A stretch of DNA of 38,050 bases, taken from a virus. Below the pieces are notes generated by a model that was given only the letters and a program-made list of their open reading frames with translations, was not told the origin of the DNA and did not search any database. The stretch is from positions 1-38,050 of IMG/VR virus record IMGVR_UViG_3300021957_000116. One strand, written 5' to 3'. Below are positions 10,973 through 19,400 of the stretch, piece by piece (position 1 is the stretch's first letter; each line of letters starts with the position of its first letter). Made by a program: the position numbers and the translations under genes.

Positions 10973-11640
10973 GTTGCAAATTGCCCCGATACTTTAATCA
11001 AAGCTCCTTTTCCGTGATTAGTAGTTTTTATATATCCACTTACTAATTGTCCCGCAGATCGTACTTGTCCATAAATTATAGGCACGTTGTTATTACTTGA
11101 GGTCGTGTTTGTTAAACCATTAAACAAATTATTATCTATTCGTTCTTGAACATCAGGTGTTTGTTTTTCTGGAGGTTTGGGTACTTTTGTAAATAATCCC
11201 ATAACCCCGCTTAATACCATGTTTAGTCCAGTAGAAAACGCTAGTTTTCCTAGCGTAGTTCCCATAAAGGAGGTTGCGGCTAAACCTGGAAAAGCAAAAG
11301 GAGCCGCAATTAACGCAATCCCAATAGCTATTTGTAAAAAAGATCCTTTTTTACCTCCTGCTCCACCAAGAATAGGGCTAATGTATATCTCTTCGTGATT
11401 AGCCCTAAGTCTATTGTATTGATAAATTTCACTTTTTATAATTTTTCTATCTTTATCTAACAAACAAAGATTTTCAGATATGTTTTCTGTTTGAATTTTT
11501 CTAATATACTCTCCAAATTTTGGAAAAAGATTACACACAGCAGAAATTAAAGATTCAAAATCATCACACACAACAGTATGAGTTTTGATTCCAGTTGTAT
11601 ATTTTAATAAAGAATTGTGAAAAGTTAGTGTTATTTTCAT
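10969..11640 (-). CDS. I: gpI-like tail tip assembly protein, first copy
   Basis: This 223-aa protein has the gpI domain order. An N-terminal ubiquitin-like domain (MKITLTFHNSLLKYTTG..., with FPKFGEYIRK) is followed by a GGAGGKKGS hinge at about 94-102. A hydrophobic helix-rich segment follows (QIAIGIALIAAPFAFPG). The conserved C-terminal region reads NNLFNGLTNTTSS...VPIIYGQVRSAGQLVSGYIKTTNHG. It overlaps the JAMM gene by 4 nt and the second gpI copy by 4 nt, so translation is probably coupled. The order M-L-K-I-J matches lambda. Having two gpI genes is unusual; the copies have diverged strongly in sequence but keep the same layout. Confidence 0.87.
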   Translation of the reverse strand: MKITLTFHNSLLKYTTGIKTHTVVCDDFESLISAVCNLFPKFGEYIRKIQTENISENLCLLDKDRKIIKSEIYQYNRLRANHEEIYISPILGGAGGKKGSFLQIAIGIALIAAPFAFPGLAATSFMGTTLGKLAFSTGLNMVLSGVMGLFTKVPKPPEKQTPDVQERIDNNLFNGLTNTTSSNNNVPIIYGQVRSAGQLVSGYIKTTNHGKGALIKVSGQFAT

Positions 11641-12005
11641 ATTAAATGTTTTTCAACAAATTCATCGAATTTAAGTGCGTCTACGTTTTTATCTAACCAG
11701 TAGATATAAAATTTATTATTAAAACCGACAACAAACTTAAACTCTTCAAAAACTGCTCCTTTTTTATCTTCTTCGCTAGGAAGAGGATTTTCTTCCCCTG
11801 GATGTGAGTGAAATATCCCCCAACAATTATCTTCATATTCAAAAAGACTTTCGGGATCAACAACAAAACTATCTTTAGGAAAAGGACTTATATTTTTACA
11901 CGCTACATACTTAAAATCTTTTGTTATTAGCCCACAACATTCTCTAGGATATTCTGCTTGTGCATGCTTTCCCATGTCACTAATTAGTGTTGAAAATAAA
12001 GTCAT
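11637..12005 (-). CDS. JAMM/MPN (Mov34-type) metalloprotease-like tail protein, gpK N-domain equivalent
   Basis: This 122-residue protein carries a full JAMM zinc motif. Glu22 lies in ECCGLITK, then H66-S-H68-P with Ser77 and Asp80 (HSHP-x7-S-x2-D). These residues bind zinc and catalyse isopeptide or peptide cleavage in the JAB/MPN family. In lambda gpK this domain is fused to an NlpC/P60 domain; here it stands alone, after two separate NlpC/P60 genes. It overlaps the upstream NlpC gene by 26 nt and the downstream gpI gene by 4 nt. The role is inferred as tail-tip maturation or peptidoglycan-related processing during entry. The substrate is unknown. Confidence 0.9.
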   Translation of the reverse strand: MTLFSTLISDMGKHAQAEYPRECCGLITKDFKYVACKNISPFPKDSFVVDPESLFEYEDNCWGIFHSHPGEENPLPSEEDKKGAVFEEFKFVVGFNNKFYIYWLDKNVDALKFDEFVEKHLI

Positions 12006-12426
12006 CTGACATTCCTATCCATTTAAACATTCCTACTGTATAATTTTTATAATATCTGCCATAAGGAGCAACCCAACTTTTATGATCAATCATAGTTTGT
12101 AACATTTTATTTTTTTCTACCAACAAAGCACAATGGTTAGTAACGTTAGTTGACCCAAGAGACATTGTTATAATATTAAATTCCTCTAAATCTTCGGTTT
12201 TTTTCCATCCATATGCTTCAGTGCTTGCAGCATCCATAGATCTTTCGTGTGTTTTAGTATACCAATCTTCGTCCACAATATTACACCAGTATGTAGTATC
12301 GTAGGGTATATCAATGCCTAATTGTTCTTTATAAACTAACCTACAAAGATTAAAACAATCAATACCTGTTTCAATATTATTGCCTAAATGTCTATAAGGA
12401 AACCCTTTATATTTATCATACCACAT
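11980..12426 (-). CDS. NlpC/P60-like peptidase in the tail tip, second copy
   Basis: This 148-aa protein has an NlpC/P60-type core. Cys24 lies in GIDCFNLCRLVYKEQLG, the expected nucleophile context. A second conserved position, His98, lies in TNHCALLVEKNKMLQT, and Asp114/His115 are candidates for the third polar residue. Lambda gpK carries this domain and it is thought to act on peptidoglycan peptides during DNA entry. The gene overlaps the preceding NlpC/P60 gene by 11 nt and the JAMM gene by 26 nt. It differs considerably from its neighbour, so this may be an old duplication or two separate acquisitions. No signal peptide is present, as expected for a virion protein. Confidence 0.82.
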   Translation of the reverse strand: MWYDKYKGFPYRHLGNNIETGIDCFNLCRLVYKEQLGIDIPYDTTYWCNIVDEDWYTKTHERSMDAASTEAYGWKKTEDLEEFNIITMSLGSTNVTNHCALLVEKNKMLQTMIDHKSWVAPYGRYYKNYTVGMFKWIGMSDDFIFNTN

Positions 12427-12847
12427 TCTGCGGGTCTTTTCGTCTTAAAATAAAATGTATTTTATCTCTCCACTCTTGATTCAGTGCTGTTATTCTAGAG
12501 CTTGTTTCTTCTTCCACATGTATAAAATTATTATTTACGGTATACATACCAAAATGAATTGGTCTATTCTTTTTTGACTTAAATAATATTACATCATATT
12601 CTTCTATTTTTGTCAAATCAACTTTTATTGCGTTTAAGTTAACCCACTCTTCTATTTTTTTTAAAGTTATTTTAAACTTCCAACGACTACCTTCTGAAGG
12701 TTTTCCTTCTACTAAGTTTAAATGGGTCCACAAACTTTGAAAAACATTACATTTTAACTCTTCTTTATATATTTTTTCAATCAATGTTATACAGTTTATA
12801 TTTTGATAATCATGTTTTATTCCTAAATATTTTGTATAGTTCGTCAT
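12416..12847 (-). CDS. NlpC/P60-like peptidase in the tail tip, first copy
   Basis: This 143-residue protein has a minimal NlpC/P60 fold. YLGIKHDYQNINC leads to Cys19, the likely nucleophile, followed by ITLIEKIYKEEL. His98 lies in RPIHFGMYTVNNNFIH, with His110 as a possible third residue. It begins at a TAATG junction with the gpL gene, which is the lambda K position. Together with the next two genes it provides what lambda makes as one polypeptide (NlpC plus JAMM). One of the two NlpC proteins may be structural and the other catalytic; both keep a Cys/His pair, so the sequence does not say which. Confidence 0.82.
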   Translation of the reverse strand: MTNYTKYLGIKHDYQNINCITLIEKIYKEELKCNVFQSLWTHLNLVEGKPSEGSRWKFKITLKKIEEWVNLNAIKVDLTKIEEYDVILFKSKKNRPIHFGMYTVNNNFIHVEEETSSRITALNQEWRDKIHFILRRKDPQNVV

Positions 12848-14823
12848 TATTTAGGAATAGTCCTTCCTGTACCGGGGAATCCACCAAAATGTATAGTATT
12901 GTTTCTAATTTGACAAGATTCAAAACTTTTTCCACACTCGTCTTCGGCTATACTTCCAGCTGTTTGGTTGTTAGCAGCAATTGGGTTTGAGTTAGCAGTA
13001 GCGGTAGTACCTGGAATAGTACCCCCCGCAGGTCCTGGATATTGGCATTCTTCTCCTTTATATATCCATTGACAGGTATTTTTATAATATTTTCTACGAG
13101 GCAAAATCAGCTTAAAAAATTGTAGCCAACTAGTTAAAGTAAAACTAGCTACTTTTTCATCTAAGTTTTGGAGAGAATCAATTTTAAAACTATCTTCTAC
13201 ATATGCTTCATCATCCGCGTCTGCATTTTTTATTAGTAAGTGATCGCCTTGTCCCAATGTTAGTGCTGTATTAGTAAAAATAAATCTTTCTTCTTCAATT
13301 GCTTGAATCGTGGCAACAAAGGTATTAGCTCTAACAAAAACTTCGTCTCCGACCCTGTAAGGAAGAGTTGTTGTCATTTCTAGTACATTTGAATAAGCTG
13401 ACCTAACTTTAGCATACTCAGGCCAATAGTCTAAGAAATTAGCAAAAGTTGATTGTATTTCTACTACACCTCCTAACAAATCTCTGGAGTCCAACTTTTC
13501 TCTTTTCCAAGTACCGTTAACAGCTTCAGTAGTAGAGACGGTAAAGCTTGCGTTATTCTTCCCATAGGAGTCTGTTATTACTTGGCTGTAGCTTAAACCG
13601 TTACTTCTGGCCCGACTTAATACATCGCTATGTTCTTGTTCTGTATATGTCGCACCTGCTGGAATGGTCCTGGGGTCAATTCCTGTAACAACTTCTCCAT
13701 TTACTACAGCAAAACAAGCATTAGCTGTGTTATTACCCACTAAATCAGGGTTTTCACAAAGTTGAGTAATTAACCCATCAAAATTAGATATGTCAATAGT
13801 AACTTCGTTGATAGTTCCCGAAGAATCTATTTCTATCCCACCACTATTAATAGGCATAGGGGTATAATTAATTCCCCCAAATTCTACATTATAAGTTACG
13901 TCTGTATTTAAATCTCCTCTAATTTCAGCAAAACGCATAGGGAAACCGTCCGGCCAGCTTCTACCAAACCCTTCTCCTCCCGGGTTGCCTTGATCGGTTG
14001 AAGGGTACCACTCTCCTGGGTAATAAATTGAAAATAAACGAACTAAAGGATTTTGAACAAAAGAATTTCTTTCTCTAATATAATTAGAGTTAGCTATAGA
14101 CGTAACATTAGTATTAGCCCCTTTTATTTGTTCTGAAAAAGCTTTAGCTTGAAAAGGAATAGACTCAGTATTTCCTTCATCAACTCGCACAACTACACTA
14201 GTTAAATTGGCATGTACCCAATTATCATATCCAATAGAGTAAGTAAATTCAGAATTAGAAGCAGAAACTGCAAAAGTATCTGCAATACTGCTCAGAAGAA
14301 AATCATAAATACCACTTTCTTCCTGTCCCTTAATTCTTAAGTTATCTTGGGTATGCGTATCCCCAGAAGTAACTGCCCGAATAGGTTTAAAATCAAAACC
14401 AGTATCTCCTAAAGTTGTACTAGGATAGTTAATTAAAGTTTTATCAATTTGCCTATTATTAACAAAAACAGAAAAAGAATCTGAAGTTAAATTACTTCTA
14501 CTTAAAACACCAAGAGGTAAAGAAAAGGTATTAGTAGTCCCATTAATTTGAAAAGAATTACCATTTACACTTAAAGAAGCACTATTAGTATATGTTGCTG
14601 CCTCAACGTTTGAGGAAATTCTATTAAAAATAGGAGAAACATTCTCTCCTTCAATAAATTCTTGATTAACATTAGCTACTTTGATTTTAATATTAGAGTT
14701 AGCTTTATCCGTAGCAACTACTGTCCCAGTAGTACTAGTGGTTTCTGAGAGAATAGTATCTCCCTTATTGATAATGCTAGGATTGTCAATTGTTAAAATG
14801 TAATCGTAAGTGCGGGTAGTCAT
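12847..14823 (-). CDS. L: gpL-like minor tail protein with four-Cys cluster and large N-terminal extension
   Basis: The C-terminus has the gpL signature: CQWIYKGEECQYPGP, then CGKSFESC and HFGGFPGTGR. The four cysteines are C584, C593, C630 and C637; the 9- and 7-residue spacings match those of lambda gpL, where they bind a [4Fe-4S] cluster. The gpL core seems to start near residue 260 (SFVQNPLVRLFSIYYPG). It is interrupted by a helical segment (EQEHSDVLSRARSNG) similar to short structural modules in other virion proteins. Residues 1-250 are extra beta modules (FSVFVNNRQIDKTLINYP and similar). At 658 aa it is nearly three times lambda gpL (232 aa). Both junctions with its neighbours are TAATG. 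Role: tail-tip baseplate component next to gpM. Confidence 0.88.
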   Translation of the reverse strand: MTTRTYDYILTIDNPSIINKGDTILSETTSTTGTVVATDKANSNIKIKVANVNQEFIEGENVSPIFNRISSNVEAATYTNSASLSVNGNSFQINGTTNTFSLPLGVLSRSNLTSDSFSVFVNNRQIDKTLINYPSTTLGDTGFDFKPIRAVTSGDTHTQDNLRIKGQEESGIYDFLLSSIADTFAVSASNSEFTYSIGYDNWVHANLTSVVVRVDEGNTESIPFQAKAFSEQIKGANTNVTSIANSNYIRERNSFVQNPLVRLFSIYYPGEWYPSTDQGNPGGEGFGRSWPDGFPMRFAEIRGDLNTDVTYNVEFGGINYTPMPINSGGIEIDSSGTINEVTIDISNFDGLITQLCENPDLVGNNTANACFAVVNGEVVTGIDPRTIPAGATYTEQEHSDVLSRARSNGLSYSQVITDSYGKNNASFTVSTTEAVNGTWKREKLDSRDLLGGVVEIQSTFANFLDYWPEYAKVRSAYSNVLEMTTTLPYRVGDEVFVRANTFVATIQAIEEERFIFTNTALTLGQGDHLLIKNADADDEAYVEDSFKIDSLQNLDEKVASFTLTSWLQFFKLILPRRKYYKNTCQWIYKGEECQYPGPAGGTIPGTTATANSNPIAANNQTAGSIAEDECGKSFESCQIRNNTIHFGGFPGTGRTIPK

Positions 14824-16454
14824 TAATCATAAACCTCTTTTAGTTTAAAATTAACTGTATAATAGTTAGTTTGTAAACTAGTATTTGACGAGTCAGAAAA
14901 AACATGAGAAACCTGTAAAGAACCATCAAATCTTGCTTGTATTGTACCATTTTCATTGATGTGTGTCAAATCAAAAGTGAATGTCTCAAAAGATCCGTTC
15001 CTTGCGATATAGAACTGCTCGATTGCGTGTTTTTCTACACCTGTAATATTTGTATAGGTTAAATCAAAATCACGCTTAGAACGGCGACTTCTTAATCTTC
15101 TTTTTTCATATCCGCCCTGTGATTCAAAGTTAATTACGTCAAATTCACGATTAGTGGAAAAACCTCGATCAGGTTTTCTGTCTTCCATAGAGGTAAATCT
15201 ATCAAAGGTGTCAACGTCACTAGTAAAACGTCTAATAACCAAAACATCGTCAGATTGTAGAGGTGTGTGTATTCTTGTAGCGGCAACGACCGGAGTTTCA
15301 AAAGTACCTGTTCTAACAGGGCTATTATTAACAAACCTAAAAGAGTCTATAAAACCTTTTAAATGCTCTCTAGTATCGGCACTAGTTGTATTTATACGCC
15401 CTATCTCAAAAGCACCGGTAGGATTGATAGTGTAAGTACTACTAGCGTCAAACTGAACCACAGAGCCATTGACAAATAATGCAGTGTTTCCAGTTTCTTT
15501 GTTATGAGCAACTGCGACATGGGTAAAAGTGTCTGCGCTAATAGAGCCTCCCTGCACGTCTGCTACAACCGAACCGCTTTCTTTTACTAGCCACTGCATT
15601 TTATTATTAGCCAATCTACTAAGTTTTACAAAATTATTATCATCAGTCCTATGAGAAAAAACTGTATTGGCTTGACTTGCATCTTCAAAACGAGCAAAAC
15701 ATTCTATGCAAAAACTACCTTCATACTTAAATTCTGCGCTATCTGCAAAGCTAATTAAATCATTTGTCCCATCAAAAGATGCAGCAGAATTTCCAAACTG
15801 TTTAGTGTCACTTAATACCGCTCCAGTAACTGTAGCAGCGCCGTGAGCTTTGGGACTTTCATCAGTAAAATTAGTCTCAAAATTTAAAAGTAGTGCAGTA
15901 TCCTCAAAAGTTCCTATGCTAATGCCCGCATTTCCTAGATTAAGAGAAACATTTTGTGTTGTAACTGCTGGAGATGTGTTTGATGCGGGATGTACGTACT
16001 GAGTAGATGCCTGTTCTACACCAGAAACTGTGACTAATAATTGGTCTGTGCTATTTACATTTTCTTGAAAAGGAAGCGCAAAGTTTTGTGTAACCCCATT
16101 AATAACATAAGTATTTGCTTGAACTACGGTAGCAGTGTTACTATATTCAATATATTTTACTGTTTGAGCTTTTCTAGAAGTTCTAAACCTAGCAGGTACA
16201 GTAATAATTTTTAAACTCAAAGAGTCCGCCGAAGGAGCTGTTACAAAAGTGATTGTAGCTCCAGAATTACTGACTGAATATGTCGAAGTAGCCTGTTCAA
16301 TACCGTCTACAGTAACAACTACTTCTCCAACATGTTCAATAGTATGGGGATGTACGTTAAAGTTAGTGGCACTTCCTGTACTTGAAAAATTTATTGTACT
16401 AATAGTATCAAAAGCAGTAGTAGTTATAGTTGCATCTGTAGGATAAGTAGCCAT
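14823..16454 (-). CDS. M: gpM-like minor tail protein with beta modules and LamG domain
   Basis: This 543-aa protein directly follows the tape measure (TAATG junction). The C-terminal ~115 residues (from about 430: DRGFSTNREFDVINF...RRSKRDFDLTYTNITG...IEQFYIARNGSFETFTFD) have the length and pattern of lambda gpM. N-terminal to this come two repeated beta modules (VVVTVDGIEQATSTYSVS at 45-62 and LLVTVSGVEQASTQYV at 139-154) and a LamG/concanavalin-like domain at about 185-395 (SAASFDGTNDLISFAD, FTHVAVAHNKETGNTALFVNG, HLKGFIDSFRFV). Lambda gpM is only 109 aa, so the extension is phage-specific and probably exposed on the tail tip, where it could bind carbohydrate. The beta modules also resemble the C-terminus of the fibre at 36866. 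Confidence 0.8.
   Translation of the reverse strand: MATYPTDATITTTAFDTISTINFSSTGSATNFNVHPHTIEHVGEVVVTVDGIEQATSTYSVSNSGATITFVTAPSADSLSLKIITVPARFRTSRKAQTVKYIEYSNTATVVQANTYVINGVTQNFALPFQENVNSTDQLLVTVSGVEQASTQYVHPASNTSPAVTTQNVSLNLGNAGISIGTFEDTALLLNFETNFTDESPKAHGAATVTGAVLSDTKQFGNSAASFDGTNDLISFADSAEFKYEGSFCIECFARFEDASQANTVFSHRTDDNNFVKLSRLANNKMQWLVKESGSVVADVQGGSISADTFTHVAVAHNKETGNTALFVNGSVVQFDASSTYTINPTGAFEIGRINTTSADTREHLKGFIDSFRFVNNSPVRTGTFETPVVAATRIHTPLQSDDVLVIRRFTSDVDTFDRFTSMEDRKPDRGFSTNREFDVINFESQGGYEKRRLRSRRSKRDFDLTYTNITGVEKHAIEQFYIARNGSFETFTFDLTHINENGTIQARFDGSLQVSHVFSDSSNTSLQTNYYTVNFKLKEVYD
15270..15902 (-). other. LamG-type (concanavalin-like) domain in the gpM-like protein
   Basis: Residues ~185-395 run from LLLNFETNFTDES through SAASFDGTNDLISF and HVAVAHN to HLKGFIDSFRFVNN. 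This is the usual strand pattern of Laminin_G_3 domains. It resembles the LamG domain inside the connector at 25466-26779. Confidence 0.7.
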
Positions 16455-19400
16455 TACGATAAGTTCCCCCTAATTGATCTTCTAATCGGTCCATTGTTTT
16501 GCATATCTCTAGTCACAATGTCTACAATGATAGCCTCTGGAGTAACAGAAACACGGGGTTTACCTTCAGATTCTTGGGCAGTTCCTGTATTGTTCATATT
16601 AACTACAACATTAGGATTATTAGGCATCGTTCCGTGAGCGTTCATTGCATTTAGTGCGGGTCCCCCAATAGCTTTTGCCATTGGCTTACGAATTACAAAC
16701 TCACCTGGCTCTAACATAGCAGGAACTCTATCTCGTAGCGCCCCACCTGAAGCCATGCGCCTTACAGGACCTCCTGCAGCTGCGCCGGGTCCAAATAAAG
16801 AACCAGCCAGCATTTTTATACCCTGGCCAGCTATCATTCCTACGATACTTCCAACAACGCTTCCTGCAGGACCACCAATTAGTCCACCAGCTAAAGCCCC
16901 TAAACCTGCTCCAGCCATTCCAGCAAAATCAGCAAGATTTTCAAAACTGAATGCTGCAGTATCCGCCGCTGCGGTTACACCTTTAGTAGCGTCAAGTTGT
17001 GTAGTTGCTGCTTCCGTGCTTTTGACTACAGCGCCTGTGTTCTTGTCTGTCGCAGTAGTTGATTGGCCTGTTGTTTTTACGTTTTTGCGTAGACCGGCAG
17101 TTTGCCCTGCAAGATCAAGAGAAGAACCTGTAGGATCAGCAAAGTCTTGTACAAGCACAGGAGAACCAATTCCTCCAACGCCTCCTACAACTTGAACTCG
17201 TTGAACGTCCATTCCTAGTCCCTCAAAGATGCTCATTTGTTTATCAAAAATATCTTTTAAATTACCTTGTGCTGTTTGAGCAATTTGTTGGCTTACCCCA
17301 GTTTGTTGTTGAATAGCTGTCACTACCGCTTGTTGAGGGCTGGGTCCACCACCAAACATGCTTGCTAAATTACCAATTCCTTCTTTAACAAATTCTTTGA
17401 TAGGATTAATAACAAACTCTTCAGTAACACTAGTAGTTACATCTTCTAAAATTCCAACAAACAAATCTTTAACGCCTTGCTTGAAGTTTTCCATAGTAAG
17501 AGTGCCTTCTCGGATAGCTCCGAAGAAGTCTTCGACAGCACCTCCTAGACGGTTTTGTATTTTTTCACTAATATCATCTAAAACTTTACGAATAGAATCA
17601 CGCTCTCTATCTAGAGCAGCTTGCCGGGCCTCAGCGTTATCTTGAACCGATGTTTTTTCCCTTGCAAGGCCTTCTAGTTTAGCTTTTTCGTTGGCATCAA
17701 TGATGTTAAACTCTTTAAACTGTCCCTCAATCTTTTTAGTTAATAACGTAGCTTCATTTTCTAAAGCTGTTCGAGCAGTAGCGTTTGCAGTAGTAGCAAT
17801 TTGGGCCTCTACTGTTTGTCTCTTTTTAATATTGGTTAAAAGAGCAGAGTTAGCTGATTGGTCAAGTTGATTAATTCTCATTTTTGAAGAGAATTCGTCT
17901 GTTAAAGCTTGGTTACGTTCTAAATAACCTTGTCTAGCTAATGCATTATTTTTCTTTATTTGCTCGTCAAGGTTATCAAAATCAGCTTTAATCTTATCTT
18001 GTTTTAAGTTTTCTAACTGACTGGTTATGTCCCTACCTGTCTCAAGTTGGATAAATTCAGTGATTGCTTTAACAAAAGCAGTATTGGGACCTAAGACCTT
18101 TGCCAGTTGGTCTACTACCTCTACTTGTACTCGAAGAGCATCAAGTTGTTGGTTAGCTTGCTGTACTTGGAATTGTCGATTTGCTTCTCTTGCATCATTT
18201 TGTGCTTGAGCTGCCCTAGTTTGTGCAGCAATTAAATCTGCTTGAACTTTTAAAGCTTTACCTTCTCGTATAACTTTATTTCGTTCCATTTCCGCGTTAG
18301 CAGCAGCAATTACACGCTCCTGCTCTTGAACGCGTACTAAGGTAGCTAACTCTTCTTGTTTTGCTGCTCGCTCATTCATGTTTTGTCGAATAGCTTCTCT
18401 TAAAATTTCTCTTGCTGTTTCTGCTTCAAATCTAGCAACTCGTTCTTTTTCTGCAATTATCTTTAGCTGATTATCAAGTTCTTTGTTGATAATTTCTTCT
18501 TGTTTTTGACGAATTGATTCTAGCGTATTTAAATTTGGAAACGCTTGCATGTCAGCAAGTTGTGCTTGCGAACCACGAATTCCAGCTTTTCTTGCGCCCT
18601 GAGCACCCGCAGCCGCACCGGCTCTGCCTATTTCAGCTAGCGCTCGTTGTTGCATAAGAGCATCTTGATTAAGCTGATTCATTTGTCTCTGAAAATCTAA
18701 TTCTTGTTGTTTTGCTTTGCCCAATTCTTCTTGTAGTTTTTTCTGAGCTTCGAGTAGTTTTACGGCTTCTTGAGCGGCGGTATTTGCTCGTCTATCTGAA
18801 GCCTGAGTCTCTGATATATCTTGTTGAATTGACTTAACATCATTCTGTGCTCTTAGTACAGATAACTGTCCTTCAAGGTTTATTCTAATTTTTTCTTGAG
18901 CCTTTGCTTGTTTTTCTATTTCTTTAGGCAAGCCCATTTGTAAACCTGTTAAAATTTTAGCAGCTTTAACTCCGTTTTCTAGGTTTCTATTTTGGAGTGC
19001 ATCTAATGTTTTGCCTTTATCTTTTAATTTTTGTAATTTTTGACCTTCCATCACAATGTTTTGTAAAAGCGAGGCTTGTCTTTTGGCGGCGGTGTCTCCT
19101 TCTTTTGATGATAATACATTTGTAAAAGCAGCTTGATCGACAAGCTTAATAAATTTACCAAAGTTATCTGTTAATCCCTTAGAAATTGTTTCTGCTATTT
19201 TTAATTGTCGTAAATTTTCTTCTAATTTCGCTGCTTTTGTAGCAGCTTTATCTAACGCATTGGGGAAGTCATCGAAATTGTCACCACCAAAGAATTCTAA
19301 TATCTTTCTTATTCCTAGTAACTTTTTAGATAGTGTTTCAGCACTGGCAGAGCCTCCCTCAAAAGAGTCTTCTGCAGATTTTAACACATTACCTAAAATA

